Position numbers and translations under genes: made by a program
Part shown: positions 1-7,465 of the stretch, in pieces
Position numbering within the stretch: position 1 is the stretch's first letter
Layout: every line of letters starts with the position of its first letter
NCBI RefSeq assembly: GCF_029968095.1
Contig: NZ_JASCIR010000046.1
Coordinates: forward strand, 1-32,609
Source: Streptomyces solicavernae
GTDB taxonomy: Bacteria > Actinomycetota > Actinomycetes > Streptomycetales > Streptomycetaceae
DNA: 32,609 nucleotides
Reading direction: 5' to 3'
Notes under the pieces: model-generated
Told to the model about the DNA's origin: nothing
Databases searched by the model: none
Seen by the model: the letters and a program-made list of their open reading frames with translations, nothing else

Positions 1-1
1 G

Positions 2-160
2 GGCCAGGAGGTCAAGGAGGGCGACCTCGTCGTCGTCCTGGAGGCCATGAAGATGGAACAGCCCCTCAACGCCCACAAGTCCGGCACCGTCAAGGGCCTG
101 ACCGCGGAGATCGGCAACTCCCTCACCTCCGGCGCCTCCATCTGCGAAATCAAGGACTGA
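2..160 (+). CDS. accA: Acyl-CoA carboxylase alpha chain, C-terminal biotinyl domain (partial, 5' end outside window)
   Basis: The last 52 residues of a biotin carboxylase/biotin carboxyl carrier fusion of the actinobacterial AccA type. The frame enters open at base 2 and stops with TGA at 158-160. The biotinylation motif EAMKMEQ is present (biotin goes on the Lys of AMKM), followed by the usual swinging-domain ending SGASICEIKD. In the family, this domain carries CO2 from the biotin carboxylase site to the carboxyltransferase beta chain to make malonyl-CoA or methylmalonyl-CoA. A beta chain lies at 3972 and an epsilon subunit at 26846, so this could be a cluster copy comparable to JadJ of the jadomycin cluster. 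It could equally be the housekeeping gene at the cluster border, because the biotin carboxylase part is not visible. Confidence 0.93.
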   Translation, partial: GQEVKEGDLVVVLEAMKMEQPLNAHKSGTVKGLTAEIGNSLTSGASICEIKD

Positions 161-281
161 CCTCCGCACACTGTCCGTACGAGGCCCCGGTCGGGCTTCA
201 GCTGGGATCTTGCGGTGAACCCGGGGAACCCCGGTCGTTTACGACTCCGTTGGCGGCCGGGGTGAATCGCCTCGTGTGGGT

Positions 282-329
282 GCGACGCGGAGCGTCGCGG
301 TGGTGCCGTTTCCAGGATGCGGAGCATCC
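282..329. other. Two adjacent GGA-loop hairpins
   Basis: Two near-perfect inverted repeats lie 17 bases apart: GCGACGC-GGA-GCGTCGC (282-298) and GGATGC-GGA-GCATCC (315-329). Both have the same GGA loop closed by GC/GC, but the outer stem sequences differ. They lie downstream of the accA stop, in a 480-base stretch with no convincing intact gene, and could act as a terminator or be part of a structured RNA. A weaker hairpin, CCGGGG-AA-CCCCGG, occurs at 221-234. No U-tract follows any of them. Confidence 0.4.
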
Positions 330-365
330 GCAGGGGCAGCCCGGTGGTGCCGGGGGCAGCGCGTG

Positions 366-461
366 CACCAGCCGGGGTGTTTTGTAGAGACCCCGGACGT
401 GTTCAACGCACGCGTCGACGACTTCTGGCGCGAGATCGACGACGGGCCCCTTCCGTCCTGA
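366..461 (+). pseudogene. Possible relic: C-terminal tail of an alpha/beta hydrolase
   Basis: The frame ending at TGA 459-461 reads VHQPGCFVETPDVFNARVDD followed by FWREIDDG. This resembles the end of alpha/beta-hydrolase proteins, where a catalytic-His segment is followed by 'V-x-x-P-D-x-F-N-A-R-V-x-x-F'. Nothing upstream in the frame looks like the rest of a hydrolase, and no good start or ribosome binding site was found. A degraded remnant is the simplest reading. The rest of 160-644 holds only hairpins and out-of-frame open frames. This rests on one short similarity judged by eye. Confidence 0.35.
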
Positions 462-643
462 TCCTCAAGCGCCTTCCAGCGGAGACTCCACCGTCCCACT
501 CCGCCCGACGGCGGCGCACCGGCGGCCTCACACTCCAACTGGCCGCGCACTACGCCCACCCGGGGCGCGATGGGTGCGGTCACGAGGAGGCCCCCGGTCG
601 CGCGCCGGGCACCTCCTCGTACGCGCACCGCAGCCGCCGGTGC

Positions 644-1576
644 TCAGCAGGCCGGTGCCGTGGCTCTCCGGGCGTGCAGCGTTCGGTGGACGTCCGTGCC
701 GTGGTAGTACGTCCGCCCCGAGCGGCTGCGGCGGCGCCACTTCTCCGTGCTCGCATGCCGGTAGACACTGCCCGGCGGAATGGTCCACAGCCTCGCTATG
801 TCCGCGGCCGTCAACCAGCGCACCGTGGCGGGCGCCTCCTCGCCCGGATCCTGCGCCGCCGCCCCGGCAGGCCCGTCCGCGCGGCCGTCGCCGCCGCGAG
901 CGGCCGCCGCACCGATCCGGCGGCTCAGCTGCAACCACTCGTGCCCGAACCAGTGATGGGAGGCATCCTCCGTACAGCTGATCCTGGACGGCAGCTGCGG
1001 CTGCTGCACCCGCACCACGGCGGTGAGTTCACCCGAGCAGTCCGGCTCCACACAGCAGCCGACCGGGATACGCCGGCACGTCGACGGATCGATCACGTTG
1101 CGGGCCGAGCGCACCAGCCGAGCCACCTCGTCGCTGACCTCACTCGCCGCCGGATGAGCGGCGAGCCAGTCACCGTGGCGCGCCAGAAACTCCGTCAGCG
1201 CCCCCACCGCCCGGCGCGGACCGGCCAGGCCGCGCTCCTCAAGCACCAAGGTGGCCCACGCGCTGAGCACCGACAGGATCGACGAACGCACGTCGGCCGC
1301 ACGCGCGTTGAACGGCATCCCGGGCAGCGGGCCGCCCGAGGTCTTCACGTCGCAAGGCCGGCCACCCGCCGCCGCACCGTCGAGATACAGCGCGCACTCC
1401 TCGTACAGGGCCGGCAACCGCTTCAGGTCGAGAACCAGACGTTCGCGACACGACGAGCACAGCCTGCAGCCGGTGACGGTGAGCCGCCGGGACCGGCCGT
1501 CCACCGCGCGGCGGTCACAGCCCACGCCCGTGCAGAGAGCCGTTGCCATGTCCGTCCGGATGGTCTTCTGATGCAC
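644..1576 (-). CDS. OvmZ-like cysteine-rich protein with C-terminal HTH
   Basis: A 310-residue protein on the minus strand and one of only two minus-strand genes in the window. Near the N-terminus, cysteines at about 15, 20, 37, 40 and 43 suggest a zinc-binding knuckle. A second Cys/His group lies at about 166-207 (CRRIPVGCC, EPDC, SCTEDASHHW). The last 60 residues (VRWLTAADIARLWTIPPGSV, then YRHASTEKW, then RSGRTYYHGTDV) look like an excisionase/MerR-type winged helix with an arginine-rich wing. Proteins of this architecture are common in Streptomyces and are sometimes named OvmZ after the oviedomycin (angucycline) cluster; their function is unknown to me. The ATG at 1576 is preferred because GAGGAG lies 9 bases upstream; ATG 1549 is the alternative. 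A DNA-binding regulator is a reasonable inference only. Confidence 0.8.
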   Translation of the reverse strand: MHQKTIRTDMATALCTGVGCDRRAVDGRSRRLTVTGCRLCSSCRERLVLDLKRLPALYEECALYLDGAAAGGRPCDVKTSGGPLPGMPFNARAADVRSSILSVLSAWATLVLEERGLAGPRRAVGALTEFLARHGDWLAAHPAASEVSDEVARLVRSARNVIDPSTCRRIPVGCCVEPDCSGELTAVVRVQQPQLPSRISCTEDASHHWFGHEWLQLSRRIGAAAARGGDGRADGPAGAAAQDPGEEAPATVRWLTAADIARLWTIPPGSVYRHASTEKWRRRSRSGRTYYHGTDVHRTLHARRATAPAC

Positions 1577-1609
1577 TTCGACTCCTCACAGAGTTGTTCC
1601 CCTGCGAGC

Positions 1610-1639
1610 ACGCTATTTCGGTCATCCGCATCGGCCCAA
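1610..1639 (-). promoter_or_regulatory. Candidate promoter of the OvmZ-like gene
   Basis: On the minus strand, TTGGGC (1639-1634) is separated by 18 bases from TAGCGT (1615-1610). This fits the Streptomyces vegetative consensus (TTGac, TAnnnT). The predicted transcript would start near 1603 and give a leader of about 27 bases containing the GAGGAG ribosome binding site. Assigned by eye. Confidence 0.35.
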
Positions 1640-1685
1640 GGGCTTGAGGATGTTTCATGGCGGGCATGACGTATTCCGGAGAATC

Positions 1686-1722
1686 GGTGAATTCGTTTAC
1701 CGGACGCTGACCTGAATTCACC
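1686..1722. promoter_or_regulatory. Perfect 9-bp inverted repeat in divergent intergenic region
   Basis: GGTGAATTC (1686-1694) and GAATTCACC (1714-1722) form a perfect inverted repeat with a 19-base spacer, about 28 bp centre to centre. It lies in the 361-base gap between the OvmZ-like gene (minus strand) and the MFS/tetR operon (plus strand), in a locally less GC-rich patch. The position suits an operator, possibly for the TetR regulator at 3221, more than a terminator, since transcription diverges here. Apart from this repeat and the promoter at 1610-1639, I see nothing definite in the gap. Confidence 0.45.
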
Positions 1723-1937
1723 TTCCCCTGCAGCGGGCGCGGATGGCGCGGTTGGCTTTTCGGTGACATGGATTGACCGCGATCTGACATGGAACTTCTT
1801 GACCCGCTGAACGCGGCCGAGGAAGCTTTCAGGCAGAGTCCCACGCCGTGTGCCCGTACGGCCCCGTGGAATTCCGGCCCGCCGCATCCGGGCAGTGCAT
1901 CCGCTCCGGCGAAACCAGCCGCGTTCCCGAGGACACG

Positions 1938-3224
1938 ATGAGATCCCCGTTCGCCGGCACGTTCCAGTCCCTGACCATCCGCAACTTCCGGCTGTTCGCC
2001 GCGGGACAGCTCGTCTCCGTCGCCGGAACCTGGATGATGGTCGTCGCCCAGGACTGGCTCGTCCTCTCGATGACCGATGACTCCGCATCCGCCCTGGGCG
2101 TGGTGACCGCCCTCCAGTTCGCGCCCCTGCTGCTGCTCTCCCTGCACGCGGGCGGCCTCGCCGACCGGCACGACAAGCGCCGCCTGCTGCTGGCCGCGAA
2201 CATCGCCGCGGGGCTCCTGGCGCTCCTCCTCGGCCTGCTCGTGCTGAGCGGGGTGGCCGGGCTCTGGCACGTGTTCGCCTTCGCCCTCGCGCTGGGCATC
2301 GTCAACGCGGTCGAAGTACCGGCCCGTATGTCGTTCGTCAGCGAACTCGTCGGACCCGAGCTGCTGCCCAACGCCTCCGCGCTCAGCGCCGCGTACTTCA
2401 ACTCCGCGCGCGTGCTCGGACCTGCCCTCGCCGGACTGCTGATCGGCTGGCTCGGCAGCGGGCCCGTGATGCTCCTCAACGCCGTGAGCTATCTGGCCAC
2501 GGTCGTCGGCCTGCGCCTGATGCGGCCGGCGGAACTGCACCGCAGCGCGCGGCGGCCGCGCCGCGCGCCCGTCATGGACGGCATCCGCCACCTGACGGCG
2601 CGCCGCGATCTGCTGCTGCCGATGTTCCTGGTCGCCGTGGTCGGCATGCTGGGCCTCAACTTCCAGCTCACCCTGCCGCTCATGGCGAAGTCGGTGTTCC
2701 ACTCCGACGCCACCGGCTTCGGCCTGCTCACCGCGGTCTTCGCCGCCGGCGGACTGCTCGCCGCGTTCGTCACCACCCGCCGCCGCGGCCGGCCCACCGC
2801 CGGGCTCGTCGTCGGCGCCGCCTTCGGCTTCGGAGTCGTGGAGGCCGCGGCCGGATTCGCGCCCACGTATGCCACGGCCGCCGTCCTGCTGTTCGGGGCG
2901 GGCTTCGGCTCCCTCTACTTCGCGCAGGCCGCGAACCACCGCATCCAGCTGGGCACCGACCCCGCCTACCGAGGCCGGGTCCTGGCCGTCTACACCCTGA
3001 TCTTCCAGGGCACCACCCCGCTGGGCGCACTCCTCGTCGGAGCGCTCAGCGAAGCGTTCGGGCCACGCTCCGGACTCATCACCGGCGGCGCGGCCTCCGC
3101 GCTCGCGGCCGCCGTCGTACTCCTGGGCCAGGTCCGTGAAGTCCCGCCCGCCTCGCGACGCCCGGCACACGGCAGCCGCCGGACCCACCCGTCTCCACCC
3201 GCCATACGGAGGAAAACGCCATGA
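1938..3224 (+). CDS. MFS transporter (putative drug/product exporter)
   Basis: A 428-residue major facilitator protein with about 12 hydrophobic segments. It has the EntS/MFS_3-like N-terminus FRLFAAGQLVSVAGTWMMVV and the inter-TM2/3 loop motif GGLADRHDKRRLL (motif A, G-x-L-a-D-r-x-x-x-r-r). The C-terminal half has RGRVLAVYTLIFQGTTPLGA, typical of this subfamily. The ATG at 1938 was chosen because the first helix follows about 20 residues later and CGAGGA lies just upstream; an in-frame GTG at 1848 would add 30 residues unlike the family. The stop overlaps the tetR start (ATGA at 3221), so the two are translationally coupled. Exporter plus TetR is a classic ligand-inducible efflux unit, and self-resistance is the inferred role. 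Confidence 0.9.
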   Translation: MRSPFAGTFQSLTIRNFRLFAAGQLVSVAGTWMMVVAQDWLVLSMTDDSASALGVVTALQFAPLLLLSLHAGGLADRHDKRRLLLAANIAAGLLALLLGLLVLSGVAGLWHVFAFALALGIVNAVEVPARMSFVSELVGPELLPNASALSAAYFNSARVLGPALAGLLIGWLGSGPVMLLNAVSYLATVVGLRLMRPAELHRSARRPRRAPVMDGIRHLTARRDLLLPMFLVAVVGMLGLNFQLTLPLMAKSVFHSDATGFGLLTAVFAAGGLLAAFVTTRRRGRPTAGLVVGAAFGFGVVEAAAGFAPTYATAAVLLFGAGFGSLYFAQAANHRIQLGTDPAYRGRVLAVYTLIFQGTTPLGALLVGALSEAFGPRSGLITGGAASALAAAVVLLGQVREVPPASRRPAHGSRRTHPSPPAIRRKTP

Positions 3225-3880
3225 CCACACAGCAGATCACCGCCCCGCGGGTGCAGGCCGGGCCCGCGGAGGAGCGGCAGGCCGTCATGCGGGCGGCGCG
3301 CACCGTGTTCGCCCGGGACGGCTGGGCCCGCACCGGTGTCCCCGCCGTCGCCGAGGAGTGCGACCTCGACGAGGCCACGGTCCTGCACTACTTCAAGGAC
3401 AAGGAGCAGCTGCTGCTCACGGTCCTGCTCGAAGGCGCCGCCACCGTCGCCACCCGGCTGACGATCATCGCCGAGGACCACCTCACCGAGATCACCGGCC
3501 TGGAGAAGGACCTGGTCGCGCTCGGCCACGCCTGGCTGACTCCGCTGGCCGACTTCCCCGAGCACTTCGCCATCGTCCGCCACCTCGGCGCGGAGATCGC
3601 CGCGTGGCCGGCCGGGGTGGTGGAGATGTGGCAGAGCGCCGGTCCCCGGCAGGCCAACCGTGAACTCGCCCGCAGGCTGCAGCGGTTGGCCGACGACGGG
3701 CTGCTCTCGCTCACGGACGCCGGGCACGCGGCCGAACGGTTCGTCCAGCTGGTCGCGGGCGGTGTCGTGCAGCGCTCCTTCCACGGGGCGCTGCCGCTGA
3801 CCGACTTCGAGACCGACTCGCTCATCGCCGCCGGCGTCGTGGACTTCATCCGGCTGTACGCCCCCGAAGGGCGCCGCTGA
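3221..3880 (+). CDS. TetR-family transcriptional regulator
   Basis: A 219-residue TetR protein. The N-terminal HTH spans about residues 20-65 (AARTVFARDGWARTGVPAVA, then EECDLDEATVLHYFKDKEQL, the canonical turn-Y-F-x-x-K-e-x-L signature). It is followed by an all-helical ligand-binding/dimerisation domain ending in VDFIRLYAPEGRR. The ATG overlaps the MFS stop and has GGAGGA 7-10 bases upstream inside the MFS gene. The family usually represses the neighbouring exporter and is released by the exported compound. Here the partner would be the MFS gene upstream, with the 1686-1722 palindrome a possible operator. Target and ligand are inferred. Confidence 0.92.
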   Translation: MTTQQITAPRVQAGPAEERQAVMRAARTVFARDGWARTGVPAVAEECDLDEATVLHYFKDKEQLLLTVLLEGAATVATRLTIIAEDHLTEITGLEKDLVALGHAWLTPLADFPEHFAIVRHLGAEIAAWPAGVVEMWQSAGPRQANRELARRLQRLADDGLLSLTDAGHAAERFVQLVAGGVVQRSFHGALPLTDFETDSLIAAGVVDFIRLYAPEGRR

Positions 3881-3971
3881 CCGCTCCCGGCGGCCGGACC
3901 CGCGCCCGCCGTCGGCACGACGCCGTACGGCTCGAACGAGACCTCAACGACGCAGGGAGAGTGGATCAACC

Positions 3972-5537
3972 ATGGGCACAGCGCAGGACTCGGTCCGGTC
4001 CCGGATCGAGGAGCTGACACAGATCAAGGACGCCGCCCGGCAGGGCCCGGACCCGGCGGCCACCGAACGCCAGCACGGCAAGGGAAAGCTGACCGCCCAG
4101 GAGCGGATCGACCTGCTCCTGGACAAGGGCTCGTTCAACGAGGTCGAACCGCTGCGCCGGCACCGGGCGACCGGCTTCGGCCTGGAGGACAAGAAGCCGT
4201 ACACCGACGGTGTGCTCACCGGCTGGGGCACGGTCGAGGGCCGCACGGTCTTCGTCTACGCGCACGACTTCCGGATCTTCGGCGGCGCCCTCGGCGAGGC
4301 GCACGCCCAGAAGATCCACAAGATCATGGACCTGGCCGAGGCGGCGGGCGCCCCGCTCGTCTCGCTCAACGACGGGGCCGGAGCCCGGATCCAGGAGGGC
4401 GTGACGGCGCTGGCCGGCTACGGCGGCATCTTCCAGCGCAACACCAGGGCCTCCGGCGTCATTCCGCAGATCTCCGTGATGCTCGGCCCGTGCGCCGGCG
4501 GGGCCGCCTACTCGCCGGCCCTCACCGACTTCGTGTTCATGGTGCGCGAGACCAGCCAGATGTTCATCACGGGACCCGACGTCGTCAAGGCAGTCACCGG
4601 CGAGGACATCACCCAGAACGGCCTGGGCGGCGCCGACGCGCACTCCGCCACCTCCGGCGTCTCCCACTTCGCCTACGACGACGAGGAGGAGTGCATCGAG
4701 GACGTCCGCTACCTCCTGTCGCTGCTGCCCGCGAACAACCGGGAACTGGCGCCGGTGGCCCGCTCCGGCGACCCGGCCGACCGGCTGTGCGACGCGCTCC
4801 TCGACCTGGTGCCGGCGGAGGCCGGACAGGCGTACGACATCCGCAAGGTGATCGAGGAGATCGTCGACGACGGCGAGTACTTCGAGGTGCACCCGCTGTG
4901 GGCGACGAACATCGTGTGCGCGCTGACCCGCATCGACGGCCACGTCGTCGGCGTCGTCGCCAACCAACCCGCCGCCATGGCAGGGGTGCTGGACATCGAC
5001 GCCTCGGAGAAGGGGGCGCGCTTCGTGCAGTTCTGCGACGCGTTCAACATCCCCCTGGTCACCCTCGTCGACGTGCCCGGCTTCCTGCCCGGTGTGGACC
5101 AGGAGCACAACGGCATCATCCGGCGCGGGGCCAAGCTGCTCTACGCGTACTGCAACGCGACCGTGCCACGCATCTCGCTCGTCCTTCGCAAGGCGTACGG
5201 CGGCGCCTACATCGTCATGGACTCCCGCTCCATCGGCGCCGACCTGGCCCTGGCCTGGCCGACCAACGAGATCGCCGTCATGGGCGCCGAGGGCGCCGCG
5301 AACGTCATCTTCCGCCGGGAGATCAACTCGGCCGACGACCCCGACGCGGTGCGCCAGGAGCGCATCGACGCGTACAAGAGCGAACTGATGCATCCGTACT
5401 ACGCGGCCGAGCGCGGGCTCATCGACGACGTCATCGACCCGCGGGAGACCCGCACGGTCCTGATCCGCTCCCTCGACATGCTGCGCGCCAAGCACGCCGA
5501 CCTGCCCTCGCGCAAGCACGGGAACCCGCCGCAGTGA
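3972..5537 (+). CDS. accB: Acyl-CoA carboxylase beta chain (carboxyltransferase)
   Basis: A complete 521-residue carboxyltransferase of the actinobacterial AccB/PccB family. It transfers CO2 from biotin to acetyl-CoA or propionyl-CoA. N-terminal domain signatures include HDFRIFGGALGEAHAQKIHK, GGAGARIQEGV-type text and CAGGAAYSPALTDFVFM. The C-terminal domain has VANQPAAMAGVLDIDASEKG, DVPGFLPG and RKAYGGAYIVM. In Streptomyces, Asp versus Ile at the residue after GGAY helps set propionyl versus acetyl preference (PccB Asp422, AccB Ile420). Here it is Ile414, which favours acetyl-CoA acceptance and therefore malonyl-CoA supply for the PKS. It precedes the PKS operon after a 330-base leader. Likely partners are an alpha chain like the one at 1-160 and the epsilon subunit at 26846. 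Confidence 0.95.
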   Translation: MGTAQDSVRSRIEELTQIKDAARQGPDPAATERQHGKGKLTAQERIDLLLDKGSFNEVEPLRRHRATGFGLEDKKPYTDGVLTGWGTVEGRTVFVYAHDFRIFGGALGEAHAQKIHKIMDLAEAAGAPLVSLNDGAGARIQEGVTALAGYGGIFQRNTRASGVIPQISVMLGPCAGGAAYSPALTDFVFMVRETSQMFITGPDVVKAVTGEDITQNGLGGADAHSATSGVSHFAYDDEEECIEDVRYLLSLLPANNRELAPVARSGDPADRLCDALLDLVPAEAGQAYDIRKVIEEIVDDGEYFEVHPLWATNIVCALTRIDGHVVGVVANQPAAMAGVLDIDASEKGARFVQFCDAFNIPLVTLVDVPGFLPGVDQEHNGIIRRGAKLLYAYCNATVPRISLVLRKAYGGAYIVMDSRSIGADLALAWPTNEIAVMGAEGAANVIFRREINSADDPDAVRQERIDAYKSELMHPYYAAERGLIDDVIDPRETRTVLIRSLDMLRAKHADLPSRKHGNPPQ

Positions 5538-5583
5538 CGGCGTTCTCTGCAGTCAACCTGTCGATCTCGACGGGGATTTGAAC

Positions 5584-5622
5584 ATTCTTCCCTTGAACTG
5601 CGGGCGGAAAGCGAAGAATATT
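5584..5622 (+). promoter_or_regulatory. Candidate promoter of the core PKS operon with flanking inverted repeat
   Basis: TTGAAC (5593-5598) is followed after 18 bases by AATATT (5617-5622) in an unusually AT-rich patch about 250 bases before the cyclase gene. A 7-bp inverted repeat, ATTCTTC (5584-5590) and GAAGAAT (5613-5619), brackets the -35 and touches the -10, which is where a regulator could bind. By-eye assignment; a start site near 5630 would place the hairpin at 5634 at the very 5' end of the mRNA. Confidence 0.4.
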
Positions 5623-5633
5623 GATGACAACGT

Positions 5634-5675
5634 CCGGCGCTTTGTCGCTGGAGCCCGGCCCCGCAAAGTCGCCGG
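5634..5675 (+). other. Stable hairpin at the start of the PKS operon leader
   Basis: CCGGCGCTTTG (5634-5644) pairs with CAAAG-T-CGCCGG (5664-5675): eleven base pairs with one bulged T and a 19-base loop. It lies just after the candidate promoter and runs into the first unit of the 18-bp repeat array. It could stabilise the transcript or attenuate it; no run of U follows. Confidence 0.5.
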
Positions 5676-5759
5676 ATTCCCTGAGTTCTTCGGGCTCCCT
5701 GAGCTCTCCGGATTTCCTGAACTCTCCCGATTTTCTGAGCTCTCCGGATTTCCTGAGCG
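5670..5759 (+). repeat. Five tandem 18-bp repeats upstream of the PKS operon
   Basis: Five contiguous 18-base units (5670-5687, 5688-5705, 5706-5723, 5724-5741, 5742-5759) with consensus CTCCGGATTTCCTGAGCT. Units 3 and 5 differ only near the end, and units 1, 2 and 4 carry a few substitutions. The array sits between the accB stop and the cyclase start, inside the leader of the PKS operon. Because 18 is a multiple of three, one frame reads as a hexapeptide repeat (SPDFLS-like), but no stand-alone gene is evident. Confidence 0.85.
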
Positions 5760-5867
5760 TCGAATCGGCCGCCGGACATTCCGACGCGTCCCTCGCGTTC
5801 ACAGCTGAGTTCCGGCCAGAACGTCCGGCATGTCGTACTGCCCTGTCTCAACTTGGAGAAACAACGC

Positions 5868-6197
5868 ATGCACAGCAACCTGATCGTGGCCAGGATGGAA
5901 CCCGGATCCGCAGTCCAAGTGGCCGATCTCTTCGAGGCGTTCGACGCCACCGAGATGCCGCACCGGATGGGCACCCGCCGCCGGCAGCTCTTCCACTACC
6001 GCGGCCTCTACTTCCACCTGCAGGACTTCGACACGGAGCACGGCGGTCAGCAGATCGAGGAGGCGAAGACCGACCCGCGCTTCGTCCGGATCAGCGACGA
6101 CCTGTTGCCCTTCATCGAGGCCTACGACCCCGCGACCTGGCGCTCGCCCGCCGACGCCATGGCGACCCGCTTCTACCACTGGGAGGCGACGTCGTGA
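5868..6197 (+). CDS. Polyketide cyclase, TcmI family (JadI/UrdF/PgaF-like)
   Basis: A 109-residue single-domain cyclase of the TcmI/Cyclase_polyket family. Recognisable elements are the start MHSNLIVARM, the conserved H-R-M-G-T-R-R-R-Q-L-F block (residues about 32-42), the YFHLQDF strand and the closing ATRFYHWEA. In angucycline clusters this small cyclase directly precedes KSalpha, as here, and acts with the aromatase/cyclase in forming the later rings of the angular skeleton. The ATG has TTGGAGAA 9 bases upstream. The stop overlaps the KSalpha start as GTGA (6194-6197), indicating coupled translation. The function is well supported by family and position. Confidence 0.95.
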   Translation: MHSNLIVARMEPGSAVQVADLFEAFDATEMPHRMGTRRRQLFHYRGLYFHLQDFDTEHGGQQIEEAKTDPRFVRISDDLLPFIEAYDPATWRSPADAMATRFYHWEATS

Positions 6198-7465
6198 GCG
6201 GCCGGCGCGTAGTCATCACGGGCCTTGAGGTGCTGGCACCGGGCGGTGTCGGCACCGAGGCGTTCTGGTCCCTGCTCAGCGAGGGCCGTACCGCGACCCG
6301 CGGCATCACGTTCTTCGACCCGTCGCCGTTCCGCTCGCGCGTGGCCGCCGAGATCGACTTCGACCCGGACGCGCACGGCCTCAGCCCGCAGGAGAGCCGG
6401 CGGATGGACCGGGCCGGACAGTTCGCCGTGGTCGCCGCCCGCGGCGCCCTCGCCGACAGCGGCCTCGACCTGAGCGGACTGCCCCCGCACCGCACCGGGG
6501 TGACCGTCGGCACGGCCGTCGGCGCGACCACCGGGCTCGACGAGGAGTACCGGGTCGTCAGCGACGGCGGCCGCCTCAACCTCGTCGACCACACCTACGC
6601 GGTCCCGCATCTGTACAACCACTTCGTGCCCAGCTCGTTCGCCGCCGAGGTGGCCTGGGCGGTGGGTGCCGAAGGCGCGAACGCGGTGGTGTCCACCGGC
6701 TGCACGTCGGGCATCGACTCCATCGGGTACGCCGTCGAGCTGATCCGCGAGGGCAGCGCCGACACCATGGTCGCGGGCGCCACCGACGCACCCATCTCCC
6801 CGATCACGATGGCGTGCTTCGACGCGATCAGGGCCACCACCCCCCGGCACGACGAGCCGGAGCGCGCCTCCCGCCCCTTCGACGGCACCCGCAACGGCTT
6901 CGTGCTCGGCGAGGGCTCGGCCTTCTTCGTCCTGGAGGAGCTGGAGAGCGCCCGGCGCCGCGGCGCCCGCATCTACGCGGAGATCGCCGGGTACGCCACG
7001 CGCAGCAACGCGTACCACATGACCGGACTGCGCCCGGACGGCGCCGAGATGGCCGAGGCCATCCGCGTCGCGCTCGACGAGGCGCAGCTCGCCCCGGAGC
7101 GGATCGACTACGTCAACGCGCACGGTTCGGGCACGAAGCAGAACGACCGGCACGAGACCGCCGCGTTCAAGAAGAGCCTGGGCAGCCACGCCTACGCCAC
7201 CCCGGTGAGCTCCATCAAGTCCATGGTCGGCCACTCCCTCGGCGCGATCGGGGCCATCGAGATCGCCGCGTCGACGCTCGCCATGACGCATCACGTGGTG
7301 CCGCCCACGGCGAACCTCCACGAGCCGGACCCCGAATGCGATCTCGACTATGTCCCCCTCACCGCACGGGAACACACCACAGATGCCGTGCTGACCGTCG
7401 GCAGCGGCTTTGGAGGATTCCAGAGCGCGATGGTCCTCGCCCGGCCGGAAAGGACCGCCGCATGA
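6194..7465 (+). CDS. Type II PKS ketosynthase alpha
   Basis: A 423-residue KSalpha, the condensing subunit of the minimal PKS. It forms a heterodimer with the CLF encoded next and elongates malonyl units on the ACP. The catalytic Cys170 lies in VVSTGCTSGID, with the His residues of the triad at His310 (VNAHGSGT) and His347 (SMVGHSLGA). Length and motif spacing match act-type KSalpha. The GTG at 6194 is chosen because MSGRRVVITGLEVLAPGG is the normal family N-terminus and the start overlaps the cyclase stop. The frame stays open far upstream, but that part is out of frame with the cyclase and carries no KS sequence. The TGA at 7463 overlaps the CLF ATG. Confidence 0.98.
   Translation: MSGRRVVITGLEVLAPGGVGTEAFWSLLSEGRTATRGITFFDPSPFRSRVAAEIDFDPDAHGLSPQESRRMDRAGQFAVVAARGALADSGLDLSGLPPHRTGVTVGTAVGATTGLDEEYRVVSDGGRLNLVDHTYAVPHLYNHFVPSSFAAEVAWAVGAEGANAVVSTGCTSGIDSIGYAVELIREGSADTMVAGATDAPISPITMACFDAIRATTPRHDEPERASRPFDGTRNGFVLGEGSAFFVLEELESARRRGARIYAEIAGYATRSNAYHMTGLRPDGAEMAEAIRVALDEAQLAPERIDYVNAHGSGTKQNDRHETAAFKKSLGSHAYATPVSSIKSMVGHSLGAIGAIEIAASTLAMTHHVVPPTANLHEPDPECDLDYVPLTAREHTTDAVLTVGSGFGGFQSAMVLARPERTAA

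Noticed and set aside
317..1669. A plus-strand frame of 450 residues across the OvmZ-like gene.
   Set aside because: Composition is Arg/Pro/Ala-rich noise with no domain; the minus-strand frame has ordered cysteine clusters, an HTH and a good ribosome binding site.
5670..5759. The 18-bp repeats as a CRISPR array.
   Set aside because: Units are contiguous with no spacers, too short and imperfect; no cas genes are present. The same holds for the other tandem arrays.
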